From positions 268,035 through 332,034 of the forward strand of contig AGIF02000001.1 in assembly GCA_000227505.4 (NCBI GenBank): a stretch of DNA of 64,000 nt, written 5' to 3'. A model generated the notes under the pieces. That model worked only from the letters and a program-made list of their open reading frames with translations. It searched no databases and had not been told where the DNA came from. This document shows, piece by piece, positions 26,123 through 35,422 of the stretch. The DNA comes from a gamma proteobacterium HIMB55. GTDB lineage: Bacteria; Pseudomonadota; Gammaproteobacteria; Pseudomonadales; Halieaceae. The translations under genes were made by a program, and so were the position numbers. Positions within the stretch are counted from its first letter, which is position 1, and each line of letters begins with the position of its first letter.

Positions 26123-26389
26123 CACGCATTGGGGTAATCTCACCTTGCCCATCAGGCGCGTCACTTGTTGGTGGCAACCAATCTTGAGTTCCCCGAGCGT
26201 ATGGCTCAACAGCAACTCATTGATTGACTGCCGGTTTTGTGCGGGTGAATAGAACTGAATGTCGGCGTGCAGATCATTGCTTTCTTTTGAAGGCTGGCCG
26301 TGTCACCCTTAAGTCTCTGAGCCAGCTCCACCTGAGTTGTCGCTGATCAAATGATAGCTGATTAAATAATAATAGGGAGGCAAATAACG

Positions 26390-27247
26390 ATGCCCGTAGG
26401 TGTGCTTGGTTTTTACGGAGCTGTGTTGGTGTGGGCGGTACTCATCGCCAGAGGATTCTCTCGCCCTAGATACTGGCCAGTGATTGCAGGCTTCGGACTC
26501 GTGCTATTGCTGTTTCTAAATATTCGCTACCTGATCGAGGGCGCGCCTGCGGGGATCGCCTTTTTTATCAGTCTCTATGATTTTTTTGACAACCTCGGCC
26601 TCGCTAATGGCGATATGCCTCTGGCGATGACTACGTGCGTCGATAACGCTTGTTCGTTATGGGGTGCTACTTTTGAGCTTCATCAGACCTGGGGAGTGGC
26701 GTTTTTTGACCGGTTTGTTGAGGCACCCGCGTTGAGAACAAATGCGCTATACCTTCACTTAGCCTGCAACTCGATCGTCTTTGTTTTAATGCATATTCAG
26801 CTGTTCAGACCCGGTCATACCGCATCAGGTTCTAACCATGCTTGGTTGGGACGGCTTACCATGACGTTCCTCACCATCGGTACGGTCGCTGCGCTCTATC
26901 TCGCAAGCGAGCATGACGCGGTCTCACCTTACGGTGGCATTTGGTCTGAGTGGGGTTTCTATTCGATGTCGCTTTGCGTCTACGGTGCTGCGGTTATGGG
27001 CTGGCGTACCGCTGTTCAAAAGGATTGGGAGCAACACCGTATCTGGATGGTTCGCTTTGTCGGTGCCATGTACGGTGCGTTTTGGCTGTTCCGCGTCCTG
27101 CTTCTTGTCACTGGGCCTTTATTGCGGGAGTGGCAAAGTGCCTCAGTCTTGATCTCTATTTGGGCCTCTGCACCACTGGGCCTGATCATCGCCGATGCAT
27201 TGCGGCGTTCTTGGGATGCCGAGAAATTTACCAGGGTGGCAACTTAG
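26390..27247 (+). CDS. DUF2306-like integral membrane protein
   Basis: The 285-residue protein has seven or eight hydrophobic segments. The conserved feature is ALYLHLACNS...NHAWLGRLTM and, later, KDWEQHRIWMVRFVGAMYGAFWLFRV, the His/Arg pattern of DUF2306 proteins, a family related to cytochrome b561-like four-helix folds. AGGGAGG precedes the ATG. Two cysteines in the first outer loop (TTCVDNACSLW) are notable. Function unknown. A 7-base tandem repeat begins 30 bases after the stop. Confidence 0.75.
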   Translation: MPVGVLGFYGAVLVWAVLIARGFSRPRYWPVIAGFGLVLLLFLNIRYLIEGAPAGIAFFISLYDFFDNLGLANGDMPLAMTTCVDNACSLWGATFELHQTWGVAFFDRFVEAPALRTNALYLHLACNSIVFVLMHIQLFRPGHTASGSNHAWLGRLTMTFLTIGTVAALYLASEHDAVSPYGGIWSEWGFYSMSLCVYGAAVMGWRTAVQKDWEQHRIWMVRFVGAMYGAFWLFRVLLLVTGPLLREWQSASVLISIWASAPLGLIIADALRRSWDAEKFTRVAT

Positions 27248-27635
27248 GTCTCAGTCCCGAGCGCTTAACCTGATTGTCCTGAGTCCTGAGTCCTGAGTCC
27301 TGAGTCCTGAGTCCTGAGTCCTGAGTCCTGAGTTCTGAGCCAAAATGCGCGGTGTTTCCGATCGGTAGGCCGCACCACCAGCGTCTAAAAGTACTACTGA
27401 CATTTTTTTGAACGATGTTTGGCTGGAGCGTGAGACTCGCGCGCAAATGAATGTCGCCTCAGCATCGTTGCGCGCGTTCGTTGTGAGATACTCCTGTCGC
27501 AGCCGCCTTACCCTGTCGCAGTGCATCCCGGGTTTTTCCAACCCTTAGTGGCTGTCGATTATGGGAAGGGGTCTTTTCGAGCGGTAGGTGCACTTTGTGC
27601 ACTTCGCAGGTAAGCGAAAAACAGTATTTTTATAA
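27248..27635. other. Gene-free stretch carrying a heptanucleotide repeat
   Basis: About 390 bases between the DUF2306-like gene and the ABC-F gene. The left part is the TCCTGAG repeat (described separately). The rest has no gene-like frame. A short palindromic GTGCAC-TTT-GTGCAC lies at about 27590-27604, upstream of the ABC-F start. Confidence 0.55.
27277..27339 (+). repeat. Tandem repeat of TCCTGAG, nine units
   Basis: Eight perfect copies of the heptamer TCCTGAG run head to tail from 27277 to 27332, followed by one copy with a single change (TTCTGAG, to 27339). It is non-coding and starts 30 bases after a stop codon. Such short perfect arrays change length by slippage. Confidence 0.97.
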
Positions 27636-29648
27636 GTGATTATTTTAGAAGACATCAGCCTCAGCCGCGGTCCCAAGCTCTTGATGCAGAACGCATCGGC
27701 TACCTTGCAGCCAGGACAAAAACTTGCGCTCATCGGCGCAAATGGCACGGGCAAATCGAGCTTCTTTGCCATGCTGCTAGGGTCGTTAGGTGCAGACAGC
27801 GGGAACATACGTGGTATGTCCGGGTTGCGGCTGGCGCATATGGCGCAGGAGCTGGAGGCGAGTTCTGAGACGGCGCTTAGCTTTGTCATGGCGGGAGACT
27901 TAGCGGTCTTTACTCTTCTTCAAAAAATCGCTGAGGCCGAGCGCGCAGAGAACTTCGAAGAGGCCGCGTCCTACTATCAAGAACTCGATACGCTAGATGG
28001 TTACGATGCAGAGCGACGCGCTGAGCAACTCCTGCTCGGTCTCGGCTTTAATCGGTCCGAGCTGCATCAGACCGTGACAGATTTCTCCGGTGGCTGGCGC
28101 GTGCGCTTGAATCTGGCGCGCGCGTTGATGACGCCCTCAGACGTTCTTCTGCTTGATGAGCCCACCAACCACTTAGATCTCGATACGATGCTTTGGCTTC
28201 AATCCTGGCTGCTAAGATACGAAGGTACGTTGCTCATGATTTCGCATGACCGCGATTTCATTGACGCGATTTGCGATCGTACCTTGAGCTTGGAAGGCCA
28301 ACAGCTCGTTACCTATCGTGGTGGTTACTCTGCCTTTGAGAAACAGCGTGCGGAGCGCATGGCACAGCAACGCGCCGAGTACGCGCGTCAGCAAAGAGAG
28401 ATCGCTCACATCGAAGACTTTGTGCGTCGGTTCCGTGCCAAAGCGACCAAAGCGAAACAGGCGCAAAGTCGCTTGAAAGCACTCGAGCGCATGGAGACAG
28501 TTGCACCTGCGCACGCCGACTCACCGTTTTATTTTCAATTTCCCGAGCCTGGTAAAACCAGCGATCCACTGCTGTCGATCGATGATTTGTCATTGGGTTA
28601 TGGCGACGAAACTATTCTGAACAATGTTTCATTCTCGCTTCATCCCGGCGATCGTATTGGGCTCTTAGGTAAGAACGGGGCGGGGAAATCGACATTGCTC
28701 AAAGGATTGACGGGTGCCTTGAAAGCTCAGAGCGGCAGGCGAGTAACGGGTGCCCACCTGCGAATCGGCTACTTTGATCAGCAGCAGTTAGATGTGCTCG
28801 ATCTCGACGCCAGCCCACTTCTTCATCTGCAGCGTTTAACACCCGCAGCCCGTGAGCAAAGTATTCTTGATTTCTTGGGCGGTTTTAATTTCAAAGGAGA
28901 TCGTGCCAAAGAAGCAATTCGGCCATTCTCCGGCGGTGAAAAGGCACGTTTGGCGCTGGCAATGGTGGTCTGGCAGGACCCCAATGTTCTCATTTTAGAC
29001 GAACCAACAAACCACCTCGATTTAGAAATGCGTCACGCGCTCGCTATGGCGTTGCAAGGCTATACCGGTGCCATCGTATTGGTGAGTCACGATCGCCATT
29101 TGCTTCGCCACGTTGTTGAGTCTCTATGGCTGGTCGAGGGTGGCTCAGTGGCAGAATACCCCGATGATCTCTCTACGTATGAGAAGTGGGTACTAGCGGG
29201 GGATAAAGCCCCTGAAAATCGGCCCGAGGGATCCAAAGGTGATACCTCCGGATCTGTGGGACGTGCTGATCATGGCTCGGGGCGTGATCAGAACAATTCT
29301 GGACTGCCTAATGGTATGGATAATAGCTCTGGCGCTCACGCCGTGACGTCTGGAAGTCCTCATAAACCAGCGCTCCGTGGAAAGGCTCAGCGGCAAAGTA
29401 ACGTAGAGCAACGCCAGCGACTCAAACCTCTTCGCCAGGCACTACAGAAAACAGAGAAGCAGCTAGAAAGCCTTCAAAGCAAACTGGAAGCCTTGCAGAT
29501 TGAACTTTCCGACCCCGCGATGTACGAGGCAGAGCGGCGCGACCGATTGGCTGAGGTGGTCAAACAGGAGGGGTCAATTAAAGTAGAGCTAGAGACCGCC
29601 GAGGAGCTCTGGATGGAGCAGCAAGAGGCCCTCGAGGATGCCAGCTGA
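27636..29648 (+). CDS. yheS: ABC-F family ATPase (YheS-type)
   Basis: The protein has 670 residues with two ABC domains and no membrane segments. Domain 1 has Walker A GANGTGKSS, signature FSGGWRVRLNLA and Walker B LLLDEPTNHLDLD. Domain 2 has GKNGAGKST, FSGGEKARLALA and LILDEPTNHLDLE. The inter-domain linker is the arginine/alanine-rich helix pair RFRAKATKAKQAQSRLKALERME, very close to YheS. A low-complexity Ser/Gly/Asn stretch (about 530-590) separates domain 2 from a C-terminal coiled coil (QALQKTEKQLESLQSKLEALQ). ABC-F proteins act on the ribosome, rescuing stalled translation; YheS-type members relieve nascent-chain stalling. Starts at GTG 27636 with a poor ribosome-binding site. Confidence 0.93.
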   Translation: MIILEDISLSRGPKLLMQNASATLQPGQKLALIGANGTGKSSFFAMLLGSLGADSGNIRGMSGLRLAHMAQELEASSETALSFVMAGDLAVFTLLQKIAEAERAENFEEAASYYQELDTLDGYDAERRAEQLLLGLGFNRSELHQTVTDFSGGWRVRLNLARALMTPSDVLLLDEPTNHLDLDTMLWLQSWLLRYEGTLLMISHDRDFIDAICDRTLSLEGQQLVTYRGGYSAFEKQRAERMAQQRAEYARQQREIAHIEDFVRRFRAKATKAKQAQSRLKALERMETVAPAHADSPFYFQFPEPGKTSDPLLSIDDLSLGYGDETILNNVSFSLHPGDRIGLLGKNGAGKSTLLKGLTGALKAQSGRRVTGAHLRIGYFDQQQLDVLDLDASPLLHLQRLTPAAREQSILDFLGGFNFKGDRAKEAIRPFSGGEKARLALAMVVWQDPNVLILDEPTNHLDLEMRHALAMALQGYTGAIVLVSHDRHLLRHVVESLWLVEGGSVAEYPDDLSTYEKWVLAGDKAPENRPEGSKGDTSGSVGRADHGSGRDQNNSGLPNGMDNSSGAHAVTSGSPHKPALRGKAQRQSNVEQRQRLKPLRQALQKTEKQLESLQSKLEALQIELSDPAMYEAERRDRLAEVVKQEGSIKVELETAEELWMEQQEALEDAS

Positions 29649-29658
29649 GCAGGAGACC

Positions 29659-30228
29659 ATGCCGACGACCGAACTGACGCCTTCTCAAGCTGATGTTGAG
29701 CGTAAAACGCTCGGGTGGGTCAAAGATTTTGTGGTCGGGCTAAATCTATGTCCCTTTGCGAGACCGCTATTAGCCGCCAACGCATTGCGCGTGACAATCT
29801 GTGAAGCGGCCGAGGATAAGGGTATTGCTGGCGCACTATTAGATGAAATCGAGCGTATCCAAAAAGCGTCGGAGGCAGAGATCGCAACGACGCTGGTTGT
29901 GTTTCCGAATGCCTTGCAACGTTTTGATGCTTACTTGGCGTTTCTGGATGGCGCGCAGCAACTCATTGAAGAGATGGATCTTATAGGTGTGCTGCAGCTA
30001 GCGAGTTTTCATCCTGATTATCAATTTGCCGGGGAGCCGATCGAGGCTGCGAGCCACTTCACCAATCGCGCGCCGTTTCCGATGATCCATCTGCTTCGTG
30101 AGGATATGGTGACTCGCGCTTTGGAGACCTACCCAAACCCAGAGCAAATACCCGAGCGCAACATCCGAAGACTCGAGGACTTGGGTCGAGAGCGACTTCA
30201 GCAAATGCTCACTGCGCTGGATGCGTGA
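29659..30228 (+). CDS. DUF1415 family protein
   Basis: About 189 residues. Family features are WVKDFVVGLNLCPFARP near the N-terminus, TTLVVFPNALQRFDAYLAFLD, GVLQLASFHPDYQFAG and NRAPFPMIHLLRE, which together identify DUF1415. The ATG at 29659 has CAGGAG immediately upstream; an ATG at 29638 overlapping the ABC-F stop is possible. The close spacing suggests co-transcription with the ABC-F gene. Cytosolic; no reaction is known for the family. Confidence 0.88.
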   Translation: MPTTELTPSQADVERKTLGWVKDFVVGLNLCPFARPLLAANALRVTICEAAEDKGIAGALLDEIERIQKASEAEIATTLVVFPNALQRFDAYLAFLDGAQQLIEEMDLIGVLQLASFHPDYQFAGEPIEAASHFTNRAPFPMIHLLREDMVTRALETYPNPEQIPERNIRRLEDLGRERLQQMLTALDA

Positions 30229-30264
30229 CACCTTCGCCTTGGGAGTGACGTTTGGCCATCCGCA

Positions 30265-31719
30265 TCAGCCAGGATTACGGTCCACCATATCTTTTTTGAG
30301 CCGTGGCCAAGTCAGCAAGAAGAAGAGCGAGCAAAGCGCGTAGAGGCTGGCTGTTATCAGAATGGCTGACTGAAGACTCTGGGCGTATACCGCACCGCAG
30401 GCTTCTTGCAGGTTGGTCTCCAATAGTCCAATGACTTTGGGGTGGCACTGATTGCGCGCGAGTTCATCGACACCGACACCAAGTTCGATGATGCCATTCA
30501 CAAAGAACACATCCGAAACAGCGCCGATGAATAAGGGGCCAAATCCGTATCCCAAAAGGTTGACCACAAATAACAGGATGGCCGTGGCGATGGCGCGCGC
30601 ACGCATGGTGACTACGCCTTGGCCGATGGTGTATTGCGCAGCTAAGTAGCCATACTTAGAGAAGCCGGCAATGGCCAGACCAATGCCTGCCCAGAGCAAG
30701 CTCTCTGTTGTGAAGGCAAACAAGTAGAAGGGCACTGAGATACCCAAGCCGATGGCAGGAACCCAGGCAATCGCGCCCGGGTATGTCTTGTAGAGTTTCG
30801 AGGCGATCCAGCCTGTTCCGAAAGTGCCGAACGCCGCCGCTAGAGCCACCGGTGTGTTGATCCAAATCGCCGCCTCGCCCGCAGTGATGCCGTGAGATCG
30901 GACGAAGAAAATCGATTGGAAAGAACTAATGCCATAGCCGCAAAATGCTGCGATCGTTGCGCCAGCCGTCATTAGCCAGAAGGCGGGTTTTGTCGATAGC
31001 TCTTTCAGGGCCTCCCCAAGTGGAACCTCATCCTTAGGTTTGGTACCCGCTGGGTCGGTATAGCCACGTGGAGGTTCGGTGACGGTCAATTTGAAAACAA
31101 GCGCAATCAAAAGCCCGGGTAAGCCCAATACAAAGAAGGCGGTTCGCCAATCAAAGGCATCCGTGACCCAGCCGCCGATTAAGTTGGCAAAAAGACCGCC
31201 AAGCGTCACGCCCATGGCGTACACACCGAGTGCCTGAGCGCGATCCTGTGGTGCGTAGTAGTCAGCGATGAGCGAATTCGCGGGCGGTGTGCAGCCTGCT
31301 TCACCAATGCCAACCCCTGCGCGGCACATTAGCAAAACCCAAAACGCACCGATGGTGACAGAGCCAACCGTAACGTCTGTTGCTAAGCCACAGAGCGCCG
31401 TCATGAGTGACCAGAGCGCAATGCAGATCGTCATGATCCAAACACGATGCCCCGTGTCTGCGATGCGTGCCAAGGGAATGCCAACGATTGTGTAAAGCAG
31501 CGCAAAGCCAAAACCGGTCAGAAGGCCGAACTGTGTATCGGAGATACCGAGTTCTGGCACCAAGTCAGGACCTACAACGGAGAGAAGCCCGCGGTCGACG
31601 AAGTTCAACACATAGATAAGTGTCAGAGCGCTGAGAACATAAGTGCGGTAGGGCTTTGAGCCGTACCCCGTGTTCTCGGTGTGCGCTTCGTTTTCCACGG
31701 ACGTGGCAGCATTGCTCAT
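30265..31719 (-). CDS. MFS transporter, spinster-like
   Basis: The protein has 484 residues with twelve hydrophobic segments. YVLNFVDRGLLSVVGPDL at TM1 and GLLTGFGFALLYTIVGIPLARIADTGHR between TM2 and TM3 are the major-facilitator motif A in its spinster-like form. Start ATG 31719 is preceded by GGGAAG. A large periplasmic loop late in the protein carries two cysteines (RNQCHPK and QEACGAV). It is convergent with the DUF1415 gene. Substrate unknown; relatives in catabolic islands often import organic acids or sterol-like compounds. Confidence 0.9.
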   Translation of the reverse strand: MSNAATSVENEAHTENTGYGSKPYRTYVLSALTLIYVLNFVDRGLLSVVGPDLVPELGISDTQFGLLTGFGFALLYTIVGIPLARIADTGHRVWIMTICIALWSLMTALCGLATDVTVGSVTIGAFWVLLMCRAGVGIGEAGCTPPANSLIADYYAPQDRAQALGVYAMGVTLGGLFANLIGGWVTDAFDWRTAFFVLGLPGLLIALVFKLTVTEPPRGYTDPAGTKPKDEVPLGEALKELSTKPAFWLMTAGATIAAFCGYGISSFQSIFFVRSHGITAGEAAIWINTPVALAAAFGTFGTGWIASKLYKTYPGAIAWVPAIGLGISVPFYLFAFTTESLLWAGIGLAIAGFSKYGYLAAQYTIGQGVVTMRARAIATAILLFVVNLLGYGFGPLFIGAVSDVFFVNGIIELGVGVDELARNQCHPKVIGLLETNLQEACGAVYAQSLQSAILITASLYALCSLFFLLTWPRLKKDMVDRNPG

Positions 31720-31889
31720 TGATTGACTTCCCAGAACAAAGTTTTCGTTATTAACGTTATGGTGTCTCAACCATATCAGAGAATTTGCGAGTTACCTCAA
31801 AATAACAAGATCAAATCGGATTATTGATAGACTGTGACAGGCGCTAATTTGGGGCCGTTTGCTACCCACATGTTGGATTGAGGTTGCCT

Positions 31890-32759
31890 ATGGATTTGAA
31901 TAATAAAACGGCCGTTGTAACGGGTGGTGGAAACGGTATTGGCAAATCGCTTTGCGTGGCTCTCGCGGAGGCAGGCGCCAAGGTGGTTGTCGCTGATATT
32001 GAACTGGAAGCTGCCACCGCTGTGAATGCTGAGCTTACTACCAACGGCCATCAATCGATGGGTTTACAGGTCGACGTGAGTGATGAGTCGAGCGTGATTG
32101 CTCTGCGAGACGCAGCGGTCGAGACGTTTGGCAGTGTGGATATTTTGGTCAACAACGCAGGTGTTATGCACGCCACCAAGCCGCTCTTTGCTACCACAAC
32201 TGCCGATCTCGAGTGGGTGATGTCGGTTAATGTCGGTGGGGTAATGAACGGTATTCGTAGCTTCGTGCCCCTTTTTATTGAGCAGGGTACACCCGCGTGG
32301 ATCCTCAATACAGCCTCTGAGCACAGCTTGGGTGTCCCTCACTTGGGTGGCGGTTTATACACGGCCTCAAAACACGCAGTGCTGGGTTTGTCTGATGTGC
32401 TTAGGCGCGAACTGCCCGACCACATCGGTGTCAGCGTGCTTTGCCCGGGTATCGTCGGCACCACGTTGTGGAAAGCGAGTGAGCGCCGCCAAGATCGTTA
32501 CGGTGGGGTAGAGGCCGGCTCAGAGCAGGCTGGTGCAGCGATGCAACATATTGGCATGCCCGCTGAGTGCGTAGCAGAAGCGACGATCCGCGGCCTTCAA
32601 GAAGAGACCTTCTTCATTGTCACGCACCCCCATGCAGTCGAGTTTGGAAAGTCACGGTGGGATGAAATTGAGTCGGCGTTTGCCGCGCAAGCACCGAGAT
32701 TCGAAGGCGACGAGAAATACGATCTAAATGTGGTACTAAAACAACTCGGTGGAGGCTAG
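31890..32759 (+). CDS. Short-chain dehydrogenase/reductase
   Basis: The protein has 289 residues from ATG 31890, with GAGG upstream. Classical SDR features: TGGGNGIGKSL at the cofactor site, VADIE with an acidic residue after the second strand (NAD preference inferred), NNAGV, and the Ser-Tyr-Lys set in NTASEHSLG and YTASKHA. It is somewhat longer than 250-residue classical members because of a C-terminal extension (EIESAFAAQAPRFEGDEKYD). It oxidises or reduces an alcohol/ketone with NAD(P); substrate unknown. It is divergent from the MFS gene across a 170-base spacer, so the two may be functionally linked. Confidence 0.9.
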   Translation: MDLNNKTAVVTGGGNGIGKSLCVALAEAGAKVVVADIELEAATAVNAELTTNGHQSMGLQVDVSDESSVIALRDAAVETFGSVDILVNNAGVMHATKPLFATTTADLEWVMSVNVGGVMNGIRSFVPLFIEQGTPAWILNTASEHSLGVPHLGGGLYTASKHAVLGLSDVLRRELPDHIGVSVLCPGIVGTTLWKASERRQDRYGGVEAGSEQAGAAMQHIGMPAECVAEATIRGLQEETFFIVTHPHAVEFGKSRWDEIESAFAAQAPRFEGDEKYDLNVVLKQLGGG

Positions 32760-32881
32760 CCCACTTCGATAGATTTAACTACCCTCCAGAGCGAAGACAG
32801 GATTCGGTTTGTCAAAGCCGATAATAAAAACAAAAGCAAAGCGACGATCGCGAAGTAACAAATTGATTGGAGAAGTTTGGG

Positions 32882-33943
32882 GTGACTAACAGGGCGATAG
32901 TAAGCAGCTTTTTGCTGTTGATATTAGGTCTATTGGGCTGGACGGGTATCGAGATGTACCTATTCGATTACCAATACAAGGTGGCGTCACTGCACACCTT
33001 CGCGGGAAGTATTTTCCTACTGATTATCGCCCTCCACCTAACGAATAACTTCCAGTCGCTGAAGCGCTATTTGCTGTCGATCGAAGGCCGGAGCCTAAAA
33101 AGCCAGTCGAGTGAGGCTAGCAACAATAGCCAGAGTAAGATGCTCACGACGCAGGCCTATGCGATCATCGTTGCAGGCGTTCTACTCATTCCCGTCTACG
33201 AGTTTGACTTGCCCCCGATTACAACGGTTTATGACTTTGGCAAAGCTCAGCGCGGTACAACCGACGTGTTTTACAAGCAAATGTCCACCAAGGCCGGGAG
33301 TGGTCAGCAACCCATCACCGTAGAGGTGTTGCGCGGTGCTGAAGCAACCGACCCTCAGGTGGCTATCTGGATCGAGGACGAGTCGGGCACGCTTCTAAGT
33401 ACACTGTATGTATCGAGCGCGCTGGCAACGAATAACTTCTTTGCCATTGATGGCAGTACGCCACGAAGACCCGAGGCCCTGCCCATATGGTCACATCGGC
33501 GGGGAGTAAAAGCTGCAGATGGCCTTTACGCTCCCGACGATGACACAAAACTTGCTGATGGAGTAACCGCGGCAACACCCAACACCAACTTTATTTTAAG
33601 TTCAGGTTTCCACGCGTCGGGCGATTCGCGCATCAGAGTCATGCTTGAGGTTAACGCTTCGTTCGACTGGAACGAGACTTACCACGAAAATGCCTATCCT
33701 GATGATCCTGTTTACTCAGGTTCTGGGTCCGTAGGACAGCCCGCACTGTTATTTGCGACGCCTTTTATTAACCGGCGCGAGGCCAACATTTTAAAAATGA
33801 GTCTAGTCGGACGCGGCCATCACTCGGGAAAGGACGGTGAGATCTATGCAGATCTCAGTGGTATCACCACGGCGCGTGATCTTGTGGCGCGTGCCCTTGT
33901 TTTCATTGAGCCGCCAGAAGAGCAGATAGCCAGCACACTCTAG
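32882..33943 (+). CDS. Membrane-anchored protein of unknown function (DUF2271-like C-terminal part)
   Basis: The protein has about 353 residues. GTG 32882 is favoured because GGAG precedes it and it starts just before the first membrane segment (SSFLLLILGLLGWTGIEMYLF). A second segment (SLHTFAGSIFLLIIALHLTNNFQSL) resembles the His-containing helices of DUF4405-type heme-binding membrane domains, and a third follows (AYAIIVAGVLLIPVY). The periplasmic remainder has VAIWIEDESGTLLSTLYVS and LPIWSHRRGV...GLYAPDDDT...GVTAATPNTNF. This resembles DUF2271-type periplasmic proteins that accompany flavin or cytochrome systems. The combination is unusual; no function is assigned. Confidence 0.72.
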   Translation: MTNRAIVSSFLLLILGLLGWTGIEMYLFDYQYKVASLHTFAGSIFLLIIALHLTNNFQSLKRYLLSIEGRSLKSQSSEASNNSQSKMLTTQAYAIIVAGVLLIPVYEFDLPPITTVYDFGKAQRGTTDVFYKQMSTKAGSGQQPITVEVLRGAEATDPQVAIWIEDESGTLLSTLYVSSALATNNFFAIDGSTPRRPEALPIWSHRRGVKAADGLYAPDDDTKLADGVTAATPNTNFILSSGFHASGDSRIRVMLEVNASFDWNETYHENAYPDDPVYSGSGSVGQPALLFATPFINRREANILKMSLVGRGHHSGKDGEIYADLSGITTARDLVARALVFIEPPEEQIASTL

Positions 33944-34059
33944 GGCTCAGTACAAAAGGGTCCTTCGCTCGCTCTTGACGCGATAGCGCGGCGATTCCCC
34001 ACGATTGGTAGGCCCTGAGAAAATGGGTGTGTTCATCAGGAGAGGAACGGTTGTAACTG

Positions 34060-35220
34060 TTACTCAGAAGTGGCACTGACCGCTTTGATTTCCACCTGCA
34101 CGTCCATTGCATCCAAAGTGGCTCTCACGTCATACGCAATCCAGGCAACCCAGAGGACAGCAGCGGCTGAAACCCAAACTGCGGGGAAAAATACAAACGC
34201 GAGTACCCAAAGCGCGATAAAAAATGGCCAGCGCTTGAACGCTTTTGCAAAGCGTTTTGGTGTTGATTCTGCCCCCGGAGAGTAGGCGAAGGACTTCACA
34301 CCCAAGAACCATGCATTCGCGACAAGCGCCGCGATAAATACAAGTTTTGGTGGCGGCGGCGCATCGATTTCTGGGTTCTCGTCGAGTGGTGCGTGTACGC
34401 CCTGGCTTCTCTTAGTAAGCGCGTGCTCAATGGCGTTCCAAACGTGCATCGGCGTGGGTCTTGCCACAGTGCCATTGAGATTTTTCTCAGACGGCACGGA
34501 TCGCCAGCGGTAGAGAATCTCACTCGATTGATTAACCACCAGCACACCGGGCTGAAAAAATCCTTTCGGATGTTCGACCTTCCAGTTTGCACCGCGCTGC
34601 AGAAACTCGGTTTTTCCGCGGCTGGCGTAGAGGGTCAGCCAATCTCGCTCGTTACAAACGCGCGGGATTTCCTGGTGCGGGTCTCCGATGTTTTTAAAAT
34701 TAAGATCCCAGTGGGTATGTGCCTGATCCGCAAGATATTGTGGCTCACTGGTTATGGCAAAGACCTCACCACCTGCCGCACGAATCTTGTCGACCACACC
34801 GTCGTCAATATAGCTCCGCAACTCGGAGCGACAGGGCGGTCACCAAAACCCTCGGTAAAACAGTAGGACGACGAACGCGTGCTGGGCAATTGCGGCGTCA
34901 AGCCAAGGTAAGCGGGCACCCGGAGGTGGGTCGAGCTCAGCCTGCGGCTTGCCTTCTACTGCTGGCTGGCCATTCACAATCTCAATCGACCAAGGGCTGC
35001 TCGCACCGCTAATCCGAAACGAGTGCTGTTCACAGCGATCGCCACCACACAAAATGAGCTTTAAATCACCGGATTGATCGAGAGTGCTATCGGCGTCGAT
35101 GATGCCCGTTGCGCTAAACGTATCACCCGCAGCAAGGTCTGAATCATTGAAAAACGCCACCGCTGCATCAACACGTTCGCTGAGTGCGGAGGGGATTATT
35201 TCACTGACTTGGTGGGGCAT
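34060..35220 (-). CDS. SelL-type peroxiredoxin-like selenoprotein (in-frame UGA decoded as selenocysteine, UxxC)
   Basis: Read as one gene of 386 residues with an in-frame TGA at 34842-34840 (residue 127). Before it the chain reads VVLLFYRGFW; after it PPCRSEL, without frame change. This gives W-U-P-P-C-R-S-E-L, the redox motif of the AhpC/TSA-fold SelL family, in which U-x-x-C is the active site. The thioredoxin-fold part continues (GGEVFAITSEP, WDLNFKNIGDPHQEIPR, GVLVVNQSSEILYRW). The C-terminus adds two or three membrane segments (LVFIAALVANAWFLG, PFFIALWVLAFVFF). Immediately 3' of the UGA the mRNA can fold a hairpin with arms GCUCC/GGAGC whose loop begins about 18 bases from the UGA, where a bacterial SECIS is expected. 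A thiol-dependent redox role at the membrane is inferred. SelA, SelB and tRNA-Sec must be encoded elsewhere. Confidence 0.85.
34812..34830 (-). promoter_or_regulatory. Putative bacterial SECIS hairpin
   Basis: On the minus strand, GCTCC (34829-34825), loop GAGTTGC (34824-34818), GGAGC (34817-34813). The loop begins with G and lies 18 bases 3' of the start of the in-frame TGA. Flanking GTC and GAC could extend the stem across a bulge. Position and a G at the start of the apical loop agree with SelB-binding SECIS elements. Confidence 0.65.
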
Positions 35221-35422
35221 CGGTGTCTCGCAGAAGAACCTAGATCTACCAAACTAGTTAAAAAGAGTGTCACAGGTCAACCCTGGTAGCTCGAGGCAGT
35301 AGGTCAGTGACTGAAGCGTGGAGATGAGGCAGAGTAGAAGAAAGGACGATCAAACATTTACATACGAGAGCTGACCACCCAAATTGATACTTTGAAAGGC
35401 CCAGCACCGGAGAACGATAACA

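Noticed and set aside
27277-27339. CRISPR array
   Set aside because: Repeat unit is seven bases with no spacers and no cas gene in the window.
34060-35220. Frameshifted or truncated pseudogene instead of a selenoprotein
   Set aside because: The frame does not change and only one stop is present, exactly at the redox position, followed by the partner Cys and a hairpin; flanking sequence is intact on both sides.
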